Positions 1-5,900 of a DNA stretch of 7,976 bases are shown in pieces (the stretch's first letter is position 1; each line of letters opens with the position of its first letter). Position numbers and translations under genes: made by a program. This DNA comes from Bacteroidota bacterium (GTDB lineage Bacteria > Bacteroidota > Bacteroidia > Flavobacteriales > Schleiferiaceae). The notes beneath the pieces were generated by a model. It did not search any database, was not told the origin of the DNA, and worked only from the letters and a program-made list of their open reading frames with translations. The stretch spans positions 1 through 7,976 of the forward strand of contig PXYR01000078.1 of NCBI GenBank assembly GCA_003023665.1. The letters run 5' to 3'.

Positions 1-1765
1 CCATATAGCCGCCATAGCTCCAGCCAAAGATGCCTATGCGACTACCGTCGATGTAACTTCGTTTGGACAATTCAATTGCGGCTTCGGTTTGATCTCGAGT
101 CTCAAGTTTACCCATTTGACCGTAGGTACTCTTCTTAAATTCCTCGCTTCGGCCGTCCGTACCGTGGTTATCAACACTTACTACAATCATATCATATTCA
201 TTGGCTAGCATTTGGAACCACATTCCGTTGAAGGCGTCATAGCTGTTCTCCACGGTCTGACGACCTGGACCTCCGTATACAAACATGAACATGGGGTATT
301 TCTTGGTATCATCAAAGTCTACGGGTTTAATCATCCAAGCGTTGAGGTCACCACCCGTTGTGTTAACCGTAAAAAACTCTTTAGACGAGTAGGTATATGC
401 CTCCAATGCCGCTTCGGCGCGTTGGTTCTCTTTCAGGGTACGAACGATGTTTCCATCGTTGCTTCGAAGAGTCACTAAAGGCGGTATACCTTCAGCACTA
501 TACGTATTCACGAAAAGACTAAAGTCGTTGGTAAATGTTCCATTGTGGGTTCCTTTTTCGCTCGTGAGCAATTTCTTGCCACGGCCGTTGATCCGAATGC
601 TATAAATATTACGTTCTGTAGGATGCACTTCAGAACTCTGATAGAATAGGCGCTCGTTCTCATCAATTCCATAGAAGGAAGTTACATTGAAAGAGCCTTT
701 TGTGATCTGACGCTTTACTTTCCCCTTGGCATTAATATGGTACAGGTGGTTCCAGCCGTCGCGGTCACTTAGCATGATAAACGAACCGTCCTCTAGAAAA
801 TACAGTTCGTCATTGATTTCTAAGTACTTTTCATCTGTTTCATGGTAGAGTAGGGAAGATGAACCGTTCGAAGCATTAACAGAATAAAGTTTTAAGTCAT
901 TTTGAAGGCGGTTCATGGTAGATATGATCCAAGTGCCGTTCGCCGACCATTTTGCACGAGGTAAGTATTCGTAGTCGATGCCCTCCAAAACCTGCCGTGC
1001 CGTACCTTCTTCACTATCCCATATATGGGCCGTTACTTTGCTGTTGTCCTCGCCAGCTTTCGGGTATTTGAAGGTATAGGGGAAAGGATACAGTTCATTG
1101 CCGTATACATCCATATTGAAACTGCGAACTTGGCTTTCATCAAAACGGAAGTAACCAATATATCTAGAATCTGGCGACCACCAGAAGGCGCTTACCAAAG
1201 CGAATTCTTCCTCATAAACCCAATCAGTAGCTCCGTTGATTATGGAATTGAATGTTCCGTCTTTAGTAATTTGAGTGTGCGATTTTTCTCGAATACTATA
1301 AACGAACAGATTATTATCTAAGACATAAGCTACTCGATTTCCATCAGGAGAATACGTTGCATAACGGACTTTTTCGTCTCTCAGTTTTTGGGCAGTTCCT
1401 GAGCTAAAGTTTGCCAACCATACCACACTTCTAGAACTGTATCTATAAATAGATTCTGTTTCTGTCTGGAGTATAGCTCCGGTTTCATCTGCATTGAATG
1501 CATATCCTCCAAAGCCTTCTAATTCCTCAATGGTGGTTATGTCTAACAGCGTGGCAACTTTTTCTCCTGTTTGATAACTGTATTTATCAATGGTCTTCTT
1601 TGTGGAAGCAGAATAATGCTTTCCGTCATTCATACTTCGGAGACCGCCAATTCCTCCTGCATAGAAGGAATATTTTTGCCATAAATCACTTAGTGTAATG
1701 GATTGTTGCGCGAACAGTGAAAAGGAAATCACCATGCATACGCAGAGAGAAATAAGTTTTTTCAT
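1..1765 (-). CDS. Secreted dipeptidyl-peptidase IV-like serine peptidase (S9 family), C-terminus beyond window
   Basis: The reading frame is open from the ATG at 1763-1765 to the window edge (588 residues visible; DPP IV proteins are usually about 700-750). The start MKKLISLCVCMVISFSLFAQ is a signal peptide with a likely cut near FA|QQ, so the enzyme is exported, probably to the periplasm or cell surface. A beta-propeller-like region follows and carries DWVYEEEF at residues 181-188. This is the double-glutamate motif with which DPP IV grips the free amino terminus of its substrate, and it is followed by WWSPDSRYIGYFRFDE. The alpha/beta-hydrolase part begins near VYGGPG (Tyr497, equivalent to the oxyanion-hole tyrosine) and reaches GWSYGGYM at 581-588, with nucleophile Ser583 at bases 17-19. 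The Asp and His of the triad lie outside the window. By family, it should release X-Pro or X-Ala dipeptides from peptide N-termini. A prolyl tripeptidyl peptidase is the main alternative. It lies 58 bases downstream of the ferredoxin gene on the same strand, without a clear terminator between them. Confidence 0.93.
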   Translation of the reverse strand, partial: MKKLISLCVCMVISFSLFAQQSITLSDLWQKYSFYAGGIGGLRSMNDGKHYSASTKKTIDKYSYQTGEKVATLLDITTIEELEGFGGYAFNADETGAILQTETESIYRYSSRSVVWLANFSSGTAQKLRDEKVRYATYSPDGNRVAYVLDNNLFVYSIREKSHTQITKDGTFNSIINGATDWVYEEEFALVSAFWWSPDSRYIGYFRFDESQVRSFNMDVYGNELYPFPYTFKYPKAGEDNSKVTAHIWDSEEGTARQVLEGIDYEYLPRAKWSANGTWIISTMNRLQNDLKLYSVNASNGSSSLLYHETDEKYLEINDELYFLEDGSFIMLSDRDGWNHLYHINAKGKVKRQITKGSFNVTSFYGIDENERLFYQSSEVHPTERNIYSIRINGRGKKLLTSEKGTHNGTFTNDFSLFVNTYSAEGIPPLVTLRSNDGNIVRTLKENQRAEAALEAYTYSSKEFFTVNTTGGDLNAWMIKPVDFDDTKKYPMFMFVYGGPGRQTVENSYDAFNGMWFQMLANEYDMIVVSVDNHGTDGRSEEFKKSTYGQMGKLETRDQTEAAIELSKRSYIDGSRIGIFGWSYGGYM

Positions 1766-1823
1766 GTGAATCATTCTGTGATTAGCGAATATAATTCAAG
1801 AATGGTCACATATGTGCAAGGTA
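1766..1823 (-). promoter_or_regulatory. Possible promoter of the peptidase gene
   Basis: The 58-base gap between the ferredoxin stop and the peptidase ATG holds, on the minus strand, TATATTCG at 1786-1793. This resembles the Bacteroidota -7 element TAnnTTTG with one mismatch. A TTG lies at 1817-1819, 23 bases upstream, within the loose spacing reported for flavobacterial promoters. A perfect 10-bp palindrome CACATATGTG (1807-1816) lies between the two elements and could be an operator or chance. A weak 5-bp hairpin (1769-1773 with 1779-1783) has no T-run, so I see no terminator for the upstream operon and read-through into the peptidase is possible. Confidence 0.35.
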
Positions 1824-2150
1824 TTAGTCAGATTCTGGTGCTAAAGTAACCTTAAGTCCTTCTAGATGGCTGCTCATAAAAATTTGACAGCCAAGTCTAC
1901 TGTTGTTTTCAACAAAAAACGCTTGATCTAGCATATCTTCCTCATCCTCTGAGGGCTCGTTTAAAAGGTGGTTGCTGTCTATATAGCAATGGCATGAAGC
2001 ACACATGGCCATACCGCCACATGTACCTTTTACGGGAAGTTCATAGGATTTACATACCTCCATGAGATTCATGTTCATGTCTGTAGGTGCAATCAGTTGG
2101 TGTTGCTGCCCTTCTCTATCTATAACAGTAATGTTAATATCTGCACTCAT
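1824..2150 (-). CDS. [2Fe-2S] ferredoxin, adrenodoxin type
   Basis: A 108-residue small soluble electron carrier. The four cluster cysteines are visible as C44-x5-C50-x2-C53-x34-C88 (CGGMAMCASC around 44-53, then RLGCQI near 88). The C-x5-C-x2-C spacing is that of vertebrate-type or Isc-type ferredoxins, not the C-x4-C-x2-C of plant-type ones. The acidic segment EPSEDEEDMLD (about 65-75) matches the partner-binding helix of adrenodoxin. The ATG (2148-2150) lies one base after the stop of the reductase gene, so the two are almost certainly co-transcribed and translationally coupled. The protein probably receives electrons from that reductase. Candidate acceptors are reactivation of cobalamin methionine synthase, sulfite reductase or another oxygenase or reductase; the sequence alone does not decide. 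It is not a fusion and has no signal peptide, so it should act in the cytoplasm. Confidence 0.93.
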   Translation of the reverse strand: MSADINITVIDREGQQHQLIAPTDMNMNLMEVCKSYELPVKGTCGGMAMCASCHCYIDSNHLLNEPSEDEEDMLDQAFFVENNSRLGCQIFMSSHLEGLKVTLAPESD

Positions 2151-2151
2151 C

Positions 2152-3165
2152 TTATTCTAAACTTCCCACTCCACCCATTACCGTGGTGTACTTGAAGGAT
2201 AGTTTTTTATCCGGGTAGGCTCTTTTAAATGCACTTTGAACCATGATAGTTCCTTCATGAAAACCGCAGAGAATTAACTTTAGCTTGCCGGGATAGGTAT
2301 TCACATCACCTATGGCATAAATACCTTCTATATTGGTCCGGTAGTCGGATGAATTATCAACCACAATTGAATTTTTTTCAATGGTTAATCCCCAATCCCC
2401 AATGGGTCCTAGGGTAGGAGTTAGCCCAAAAAGAGGCAGCCAATGATCACACTTAATGGTTTGGGTAGTACCGTCTTTCGCATGCACCGTTACGGAATTT
2501 AAACATTCATTACCGGTTACTTCTTTAACTTCCGCATTAGTAATGAGGTTTACCTTTCCAGCTTGAGCAAGTGCCATGACTTTGTCTACACTGTCTAAAT
2601 GACCTCTAAATGAGGTTCGCCTATGAATCAGGCTTACTTCTTCTGCTATTTCAGCTAAATAGATGGTCCAATCCAAAGCGCTATCACCTCCGCCAGAAAT
2701 CACCACCTTTTTATCTTTATAGATATCCGGGTCCTTGATGATGTATTCTACACCTTTCTGTTCAAAGTCTTTAAGATTTTCAATAGGTGGACGCCGCGGA
2801 GTGAAGACGCCAAGTCCGCCGGCTATTGCGACCGAAGGTGCACGATGCGCAGTTCCTTTATCTGTTGTTACTATAAACTGGCCGTGCTCGTCCTTGTCTA
2901 TGGTGACGGCGCTTTCACCTAATGTGAAGCCCGGATTGAATGGCTTTATTTGTTCCATCAAGTTATCTACCAACTCACCAGCATTGATGATTGGAAATCC
3001 TGGGATATCATAGATGGGTTTTTTAGGATAAATCTCTGTCAATTGTCCTCCCGGTTGAGGTAATGAATCAATGAGGTGACATTTCATCTTAAGGAGCCCG
3101 GCTTCAAAAACGGAAAAAAGTCCAGTAGGTCCTGCACCGATGATAAGCAGATCTGTTTGAATCAT
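2152..3165 (-). CDS. Ferredoxin-NADP(+) reductase, thioredoxin-reductase-like type
   Basis: A 337-residue flavoprotein expected to move electrons between NADPH and ferredoxin through FAD. An N-terminal dinucleotide-binding motif for FAD, IIGAGPTG, lies at residues 8-15. A second nucleotide-binding motif, GGGDSALDW (158-166), is followed by IHRR (180-183), whose paired arginines suit the NADP 2'-phosphate. GIYAIGD (281-287) is the C-terminal FAD motif. The redox-active CxxC of true thioredoxin reductase is absent from the pyridine-nucleotide domain. This separates ferredoxin reductases of the YumC type from TrxR. A TTG six bases upstream (3171) would add two residues, but the ATG at 3163-3165 is the more likely start. 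The gene heads a two-gene operon with the ferredoxin (1-base gap). A bifunctional NAD(P)/FAD oxidoreductase with another partner cannot be excluded, but the neighbour supports the ferredoxin role. Confidence 0.92.
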   Translation of the reverse strand: MIQTDLLIIGAGPTGLFSVFEAGLLKMKCHLIDSLPQPGGQLTEIYPKKPIYDIPGFPIINAGELVDNLMEQIKPFNPGFTLGESAVTIDKDEHGQFIVTTDKGTAHRAPSVAIAGGLGVFTPRRPPIENLKDFEQKGVEYIIKDPDIYKDKKVVISGGGDSALDWTIYLAEIAEEVSLIHRRTSFRGHLDSVDKVMALAQAGKVNLITNAEVKEVTGNECLNSVTVHAKDGTTQTIKCDHWLPLFGLTPTLGPIGDWGLTIEKNSIVVDNSSDYRTNIEGIYAIGDVNTYPGKLKLILCGFHEGTIMVQSAFKRAYPDKKLSFKYTTVMGGVGSLE

Positions 3166-3182
3166 GTTCAATTGATTGAGAA

Positions 3183-3210
3183 ATTCTGCAACAAAAATAA
3201 GGTGCAGAAT
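3183..3210 (-). promoter_or_regulatory. Candidate promoter/operator of the reductase-ferredoxin operon
   Basis: On the minus strand, TATTTTTG (3192-3199) is an exact match to the Bacteroidota -7 consensus TAnnTTTG, about 26 bases upstream of the reductase ATG. It is framed by a perfect 8-bp inverted repeat: ATTCTGCA at 3183-3190 and TGCAGAAT at 3203-3210, with the -7 element filling most of the 12-base spacer. No TTG is seen at the expected -33 distance, so the promoter may depend on an activator or the match may be chance. The symmetric arms would suit a dimeric repressor. Alternatively, they may form an RNA hairpin if transcription starts further upstream. Confidence 0.45.
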
Positions 3211-3248
3211 CTAAAGCGGTTACCGAGTTTAGTCATTGTTTCAAACAT

Positions 3249-3280
3249 AAAAAAGGCCGCAAGAAATTTCTTGCGGCCCT
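3249..3280 (-). terminator. Rho-independent terminator of metK
   Basis: A perfect 24-base inverted repeat (arms 3255-3266 and 3267-3278, beginning GGCCGCAAGAAA) folds into a GC-rich stem. On the minus strand it is followed directly by six T residues (A-run 3249-3254 on the plus strand). It begins about 20 bases beyond the metK stop, so it ends the metK transcript and insulates the reductase operon downstream. There is no T-run on the plus-strand side, so it acts in one direction only. Confidence 0.92.
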
Positions 3281-3300
3281 TGGTTTGCTAGAAAAATAGT

Positions 3301-4560
3301 TTAAAGTCCAAATGCATTTTTAAACGTATCTACAAAGTCTAATTTTTCCCAGGTAAATAGTTCCACTTGAGCAGTTGCTTTGGTCTGTCCATCAGCCGAA
3401 TAAAAGGATTTCTCAACCACTTCATTTTTTCGTCCCATGTGACCGTAGGCCGCTGTTTCGCTGTACATGGGCTGACGAAGCTTTAATTGTTTTTCGATAA
3501 GTCCCGGACGTAAGTCGTAAAGCGCTTTTACCTTACTGGCTATTTCTCCATCTGTGAAGTCCACTTTTGCCGTTCCATAAGTATCTACGAAAACTCCCAT
3601 TGGTTCTACAACACCTATGGCATAAGAAACCTGTACAAGAACTTGGTCACATACACCAGCAGCTACCAAATTTTTGGCAACGTGTCTAGTGGCATAGGCC
3701 GCAGACCGATCCACTTTTGACGGATCTTTTCCTGAAAATGCGCCACCTCCATGAGCACCCTTACCGCCATAAGTATCCACAATAATTTTTCGCCCAGTAA
3801 GTCCTGTGTCTCCATGTGGACCGCCAATTACAAACTTGCCGGTTGGATTGATATGGTATTTGATATCATCACCAAATAGAGCTTGAGTTTCAGCAGGGAG
3901 CGCTGCTTTTACTCTAGGGATGACAATGCCCACAATATCTTTCTTGATTCTGGCAAGCATAACTTCATCTTCGCTATCAAAATCATCGTGCTGCGTACTA
4001 ACTACAATCGCCTCAATGCGTTCGGGTTTATTGTCGTCACTGTATTGAATAGTAACCTGAGACTTGGCATCGGGTCGCAAGTATGGAATCTCTGTTGCCT
4101 CACGTCTGATGTCCGCTAATACTTGCAGAATTCTATGGCTCAAATCCAATGCGAGCGGCATATAGTTTTCAGTTTCATTTGATGCGTATCCAAACATCAT
4201 TCCTTGGTCACCAGCTCCTTGGTCTTCAGGATTTCCTCTGTCTACTCCACGATTAATGTCGTCACTTTGCTCGTGAATTGCACTTAGAATACCACAAGAA
4301 TTGGCATCAAACATGTATTCACTTTTCGTATAACCAATTTTCTCTATTACACCCCGCGTGATTCGCTGAACATCTAGGTAAGCGTTAGACTTGACTTCAC
4401 CCGCCAAGACTACCTGCCCTGTGGTTACAAGTGTTTCACATGCTACTTTGGAGTTTGGATCAAATGCTAAAAAATGATCAATGATTGAATCAGATATTTG
4501 ATCTGCTACTTTATCTGGGTGTCCTTCAGACACACTTTCAGAAGTGAAGAAATACGACAT
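3301..4560 (-). CDS. metK: S-adenosylmethionine synthetase (methionine adenosyltransferase)
   Basis: A 419-residue cytoplasmic enzyme that makes S-adenosylmethionine from methionine and ATP, releasing phosphate and pyrophosphate. Family signatures are in order: GHPDK at residues 13-17 (catalytic His14 and Asp16), GAGDQGMMFGYA at 115-126, GDTGLTGRK at 250-258, and the glycine-rich phosphate loop GGGAFSGKDPSKVDRSAAY at 271-289. It is complete from ATG (4558-4560) to stop and is about 35 residues longer than the E. coli enzyme. The extra length includes a charged insert around 173-205, which I believe is usual in this phylum. The gene is monocistronic, with its own terminator just after the stop. 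It is divergent from the methionine synthase genes, placing production and use of methionine back to back. No SAM riboswitch is visible on its own 5' side, so its control, if any, differs from that of metH. Confidence 0.98.
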   Translation of the reverse strand: MSYFFTSESVSEGHPDKVADQISDSIIDHFLAFDPNSKVACETLVTTGQVVLAGEVKSNAYLDVQRITRGVIEKIGYTKSEYMFDANSCGILSAIHEQSDDINRGVDRGNPEDQGAGDQGMMFGYASNETENYMPLALDLSHRILQVLADIRREATEIPYLRPDAKSQVTIQYSDDNKPERIEAIVVSTQHDDFDSEDEVMLARIKKDIVGIVIPRVKAALPAETQALFGDDIKYHINPTGKFVIGGPHGDTGLTGRKIIVDTYGGKGAHGGGAFSGKDPSKVDRSAAYATRHVAKNLVAAGVCDQVLVQVSYAIGVVEPMGVFVDTYGTAKVDFTDGEIASKVKALYDLRPGLIEKQLKLRQPMYSETAAYGHMGRKNEVVEKSFYSADGQTKATAQVELFTWEKLDFVDTFKNAFGL

Positions 4561-4764
4561 CTCTTACAGTTTTTATTGGGGTTTGTACTCAATTATATTG
4601 AAGGGTAGCTTGCTTGCTAAAAGAGATGCTGTGCTGTATTTAGCATTTTTTTCTAGTGGTTGCAAGCAGTCAAATCCTTCCACGCATTCAAAAGTAGAAA
4701 AGAAAATTACTTTTAAGTGTCAATTGACAGAATTTTCAAATTATTGGCATTAATTTTACAGCGC
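4561..4764. other. Divergent metK/metH intergenic region with nested hairpin
   Basis: About 200 AT-rich bases separate the metK ATG from the riboswitch; I see no convincing gene. Two nested inverted repeats can be read. The outer arms are 4610-4617 (TTGCTTGC, first pair wobble) and 4662-4669 (GCAAGCAG). The inner arms are 4621-4630 and 4642-4651, centred on ATGCT/AGCAT and extended by G-U pairs on the plus strand, with a T-run overlapping the 3' arm. Towards metK, TATAATTG at 4590-4597 on the minus strand resembles a -7 element, but no good -33 TTG accompanies it. The fold may be a metK leader structure, a remnant, or chance. Confidence 0.4.
4724..4758 (+). promoter_or_regulatory. Probable metH promoter
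   Basis: TTGACA at 4724-4729 and TAATTTTA at 4751-4758 resemble the Bacteroidota -33 (TTG) and -7 (TAnnTTTG, last base mismatched) elements. The spacer of 24 bases is slightly long. Transcription would then begin near 4763, right at the 5' edge of riboswitch helix P1, which is where it should start. The position supports the call more than the motif quality does. Confidence 0.4.
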
Positions 4765-4853
4765 TATCAAGAAAGACTGAGGGAATGGGCCCTTTGACGT
4801 CTTGGCAACCCGGAAACGCCGGGTGCCACAACCCACCTCAAAGAGGAATGATA
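4765..4853 (+). ncRNA. SAM-I (S-box) riboswitch controlling metH
   Basis: The conserved S-box elements are all present and pair correctly. P1 is TATCA 4765-4769 with TGATA 4849-4853. P2a is AAGAC 4773-4777 with GTCTT 4799-4803, and P2b is AGGG 4780-4783 with CCCT 4790-4793. P3 is GGCA 4804-4807 with TGCC 4824-4827 plus CCCGG 4809-4813 with CCGGG 4819-4823. P4 is CCTC 4836-4839 with GAGG 4843-4846. The loop TGGG at 4786-4789 can form the family pseudoknot with CCCA at 4832-4835. The conserved sequences GAGGGA, GGCAACC and GGTGCC stand where expected. SAM binding should stabilise P1 and lower expression of the methionine synthase genes beginning 55 bases downstream. No terminator hairpin with a T-run follows, so the output is probably translational. 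Confidence 0.95.
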
Positions 4854-4866
4854 CTCGTCACAGTTG

Positions 4867-4910
4867 CATCTCCACCTTTCTTTATAGCCACCTAACACTA
4901 ATTGGAGATG
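4867..4910 (+). promoter_or_regulatory. Candidate start-codon sequestering hairpin (riboswitch expression platform)
   Basis: CATCTCCA at 4867-4874 is the exact reverse complement of TGGAGATG at 4903-4910. The latter contains the metH ATG (4908-4910) and the purine-rich GGAG just before it. The 8-bp helix would close a loop of 28 bases and hide the start codon. Its location between the SAM-I aptamer and the gene makes it a likely OFF structure. I found no strong alternative pairing to serve as the ON state; the best is GCAAC 4805-4809 with GTTGC 4863-4867, which would disrupt P3. Confidence 0.6.
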
Positions 4911-5900
4911 AGCATTAAAAAAGCTTTACAAGAGAAAATATTGGTATTGGATGGAGCCATGGGCACCATGATCCAGGCCTATAAGTTTGAAGAGGAAGAT
5001 TATAGGGGAGAGCGTTTTAAAGCATACCCGCATCCTCTAAAGGGAAACAACGACCTTTTGGTTTTAACCCAGGCTAAAGCCATTGAAGACATTCATCTAG
5101 CCTATTTGGAGGCAGGAGCAGATATCCTAGAAACCAACACCTTCAATTCAAATTCCATTTCTATGGAAGATTATCACATGAGTGATTTGGTGGAGGAACT
5201 AAACATAGAGGCTGTTTTGTGCGCAAAACGCGCAATAGATCGCTACAAGGGCAACGGCGGGGAAGAACCTAAATTTATTGCAGGCTCCGTAGGACCCACA
5301 AATAAAACAGCTTCTTTAAGTCCTGATGTCAACAATCCTGGATATCGTGCAGTGTCCTTTGATGATCTAAAAGACACCTATTACGAGCAATGTGTAGCCT
5401 TAATTAAGGCAGGAGTAGATATTCTTTTAATAGAAACTGTATTTGATACGCTCAATGCTAAAGCTGCCTTATTTGCTGCCCAAGATGCTATTGAGGAACT
5501 TGAGGCAGAAGTTGAAATCATGCTAAGTGGTACAATAACAGATGCTTCAGGACGAACGCTCAGTGGTCAAACTACAGAAGCGTTTTTGATTTCCGTTAGT
5601 CATTCACCTTTGTTAAGTATTGGGTTGAATTGTGCACTGGGCGCCAAACAATTGATGCCATACCTGCAAACTTTGGATGCAAAGTCACCCTTTGCCGTTA
5701 GTGCTCATCCTAACGCAGGCTTGCCCAATGCCTTTGGTGAATATGATGAAACACCAGAGCAGATGGCAGCGCAGATAAAGGATTATTTGGACCTAAGTCT
5801 AGTGAATATCATTGGAGGTTGTTGTGGTACATCTCCTGCTCATATCCAGGCAATCGCAGATTTATCCAAGAACTATAAGCCAAGAACGTATGAACATTAG
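4908..5900 (+). CDS. metH: Cobalamin-dependent methionine synthase, homocysteine-binding subunit (MetH N-terminal module)
   Basis: A 330-residue protein equal to the first domain of E. coli MetH. It is a zinc-dependent TIM barrel that binds and activates homocysteine, so that methyl-cobalamin on the partner protein can methylate it to methionine. Visible motifs are DGAMGTMIQ (residues 15-23), ETNTFNSN (75-82), GSVGPTNKT (126-134), and the three zinc ligands Cys242 in GLNCALG and Cys305/Cys306 in GGCCGTSP (equivalent to E. coli 247, 310 and 311). The chain stops right after the barrel, so folate, B12 and activation domains must come from the next gene. A TTG at 4902 would add two residues, but the ATG at 4908 is preferred because it is the one buried by the hairpin. 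The gene is headed by the SAM-I riboswitch and overlaps the next gene by 11 bases. A stand-alone homocysteine methyltransferase using S-methylmethionine is less likely given the partner. Confidence 0.95.
   Translation: MSIKKALQEKILVLDGAMGTMIQAYKFEEEDYRGERFKAYPHPLKGNNDLLVLTQAKAIEDIHLAYLEAGADILETNTFNSNSISMEDYHMSDLVEELNIEAVLCAKRAIDRYKGNGGEEPKFIAGSVGPTNKTASLSPDVNNPGYRAVSFDDLKDTYYEQCVALIKAGVDILLIETVFDTLNAKAALFAAQDAIEELEAEVEIMLSGTITDASGRTLSGQTTEAFLISVSHSPLLSIGLNCALGAKQLMPYLQTLDAKSPFAVSAHPNAGLPNAFGEYDETPEQMAAQIKDYLDLSLVNIIGGCCGTSPAHIQAIADLSKNYKPRTYEH

Noticed and set aside
212..478. Plus-strand open frames inside the peptidase gene (also 1025-1321 and 1498-1698)
   Set aside because: The opposite strand has a continuous, recognisable DPP IV-like protein through all of them, so they are antisense shadows.
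1807..1816. CACATATGTG palindrome considered as a terminator for the ferredoxin operon
   Set aside because: The stem is short and AT-rich and no T-run follows on the minus strand; it is noted only as a possible operator.
3166..3171. TTG start adding two residues to the ferredoxin reductase
   Set aside because: An ATG two codons later gives the normal family N-terminus; the same reasoning applies to the TTG at 4902 for metH.
4544..4753. Plus-strand open frame in the metK-metH gap
   Set aside because: It begins antisense to the metK start, crosses the hairpin region and the proposed promoter, and its product has no recognisable feature.
5866..5900. Programmed frameshift joining the two metH parts
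   Set aside because: No slippery heptamer or downstream stimulatory stem is evident, and separately encoded MetH modules are known in this phylum. The second frame is open for some distance upstream, so this is not formally excluded.
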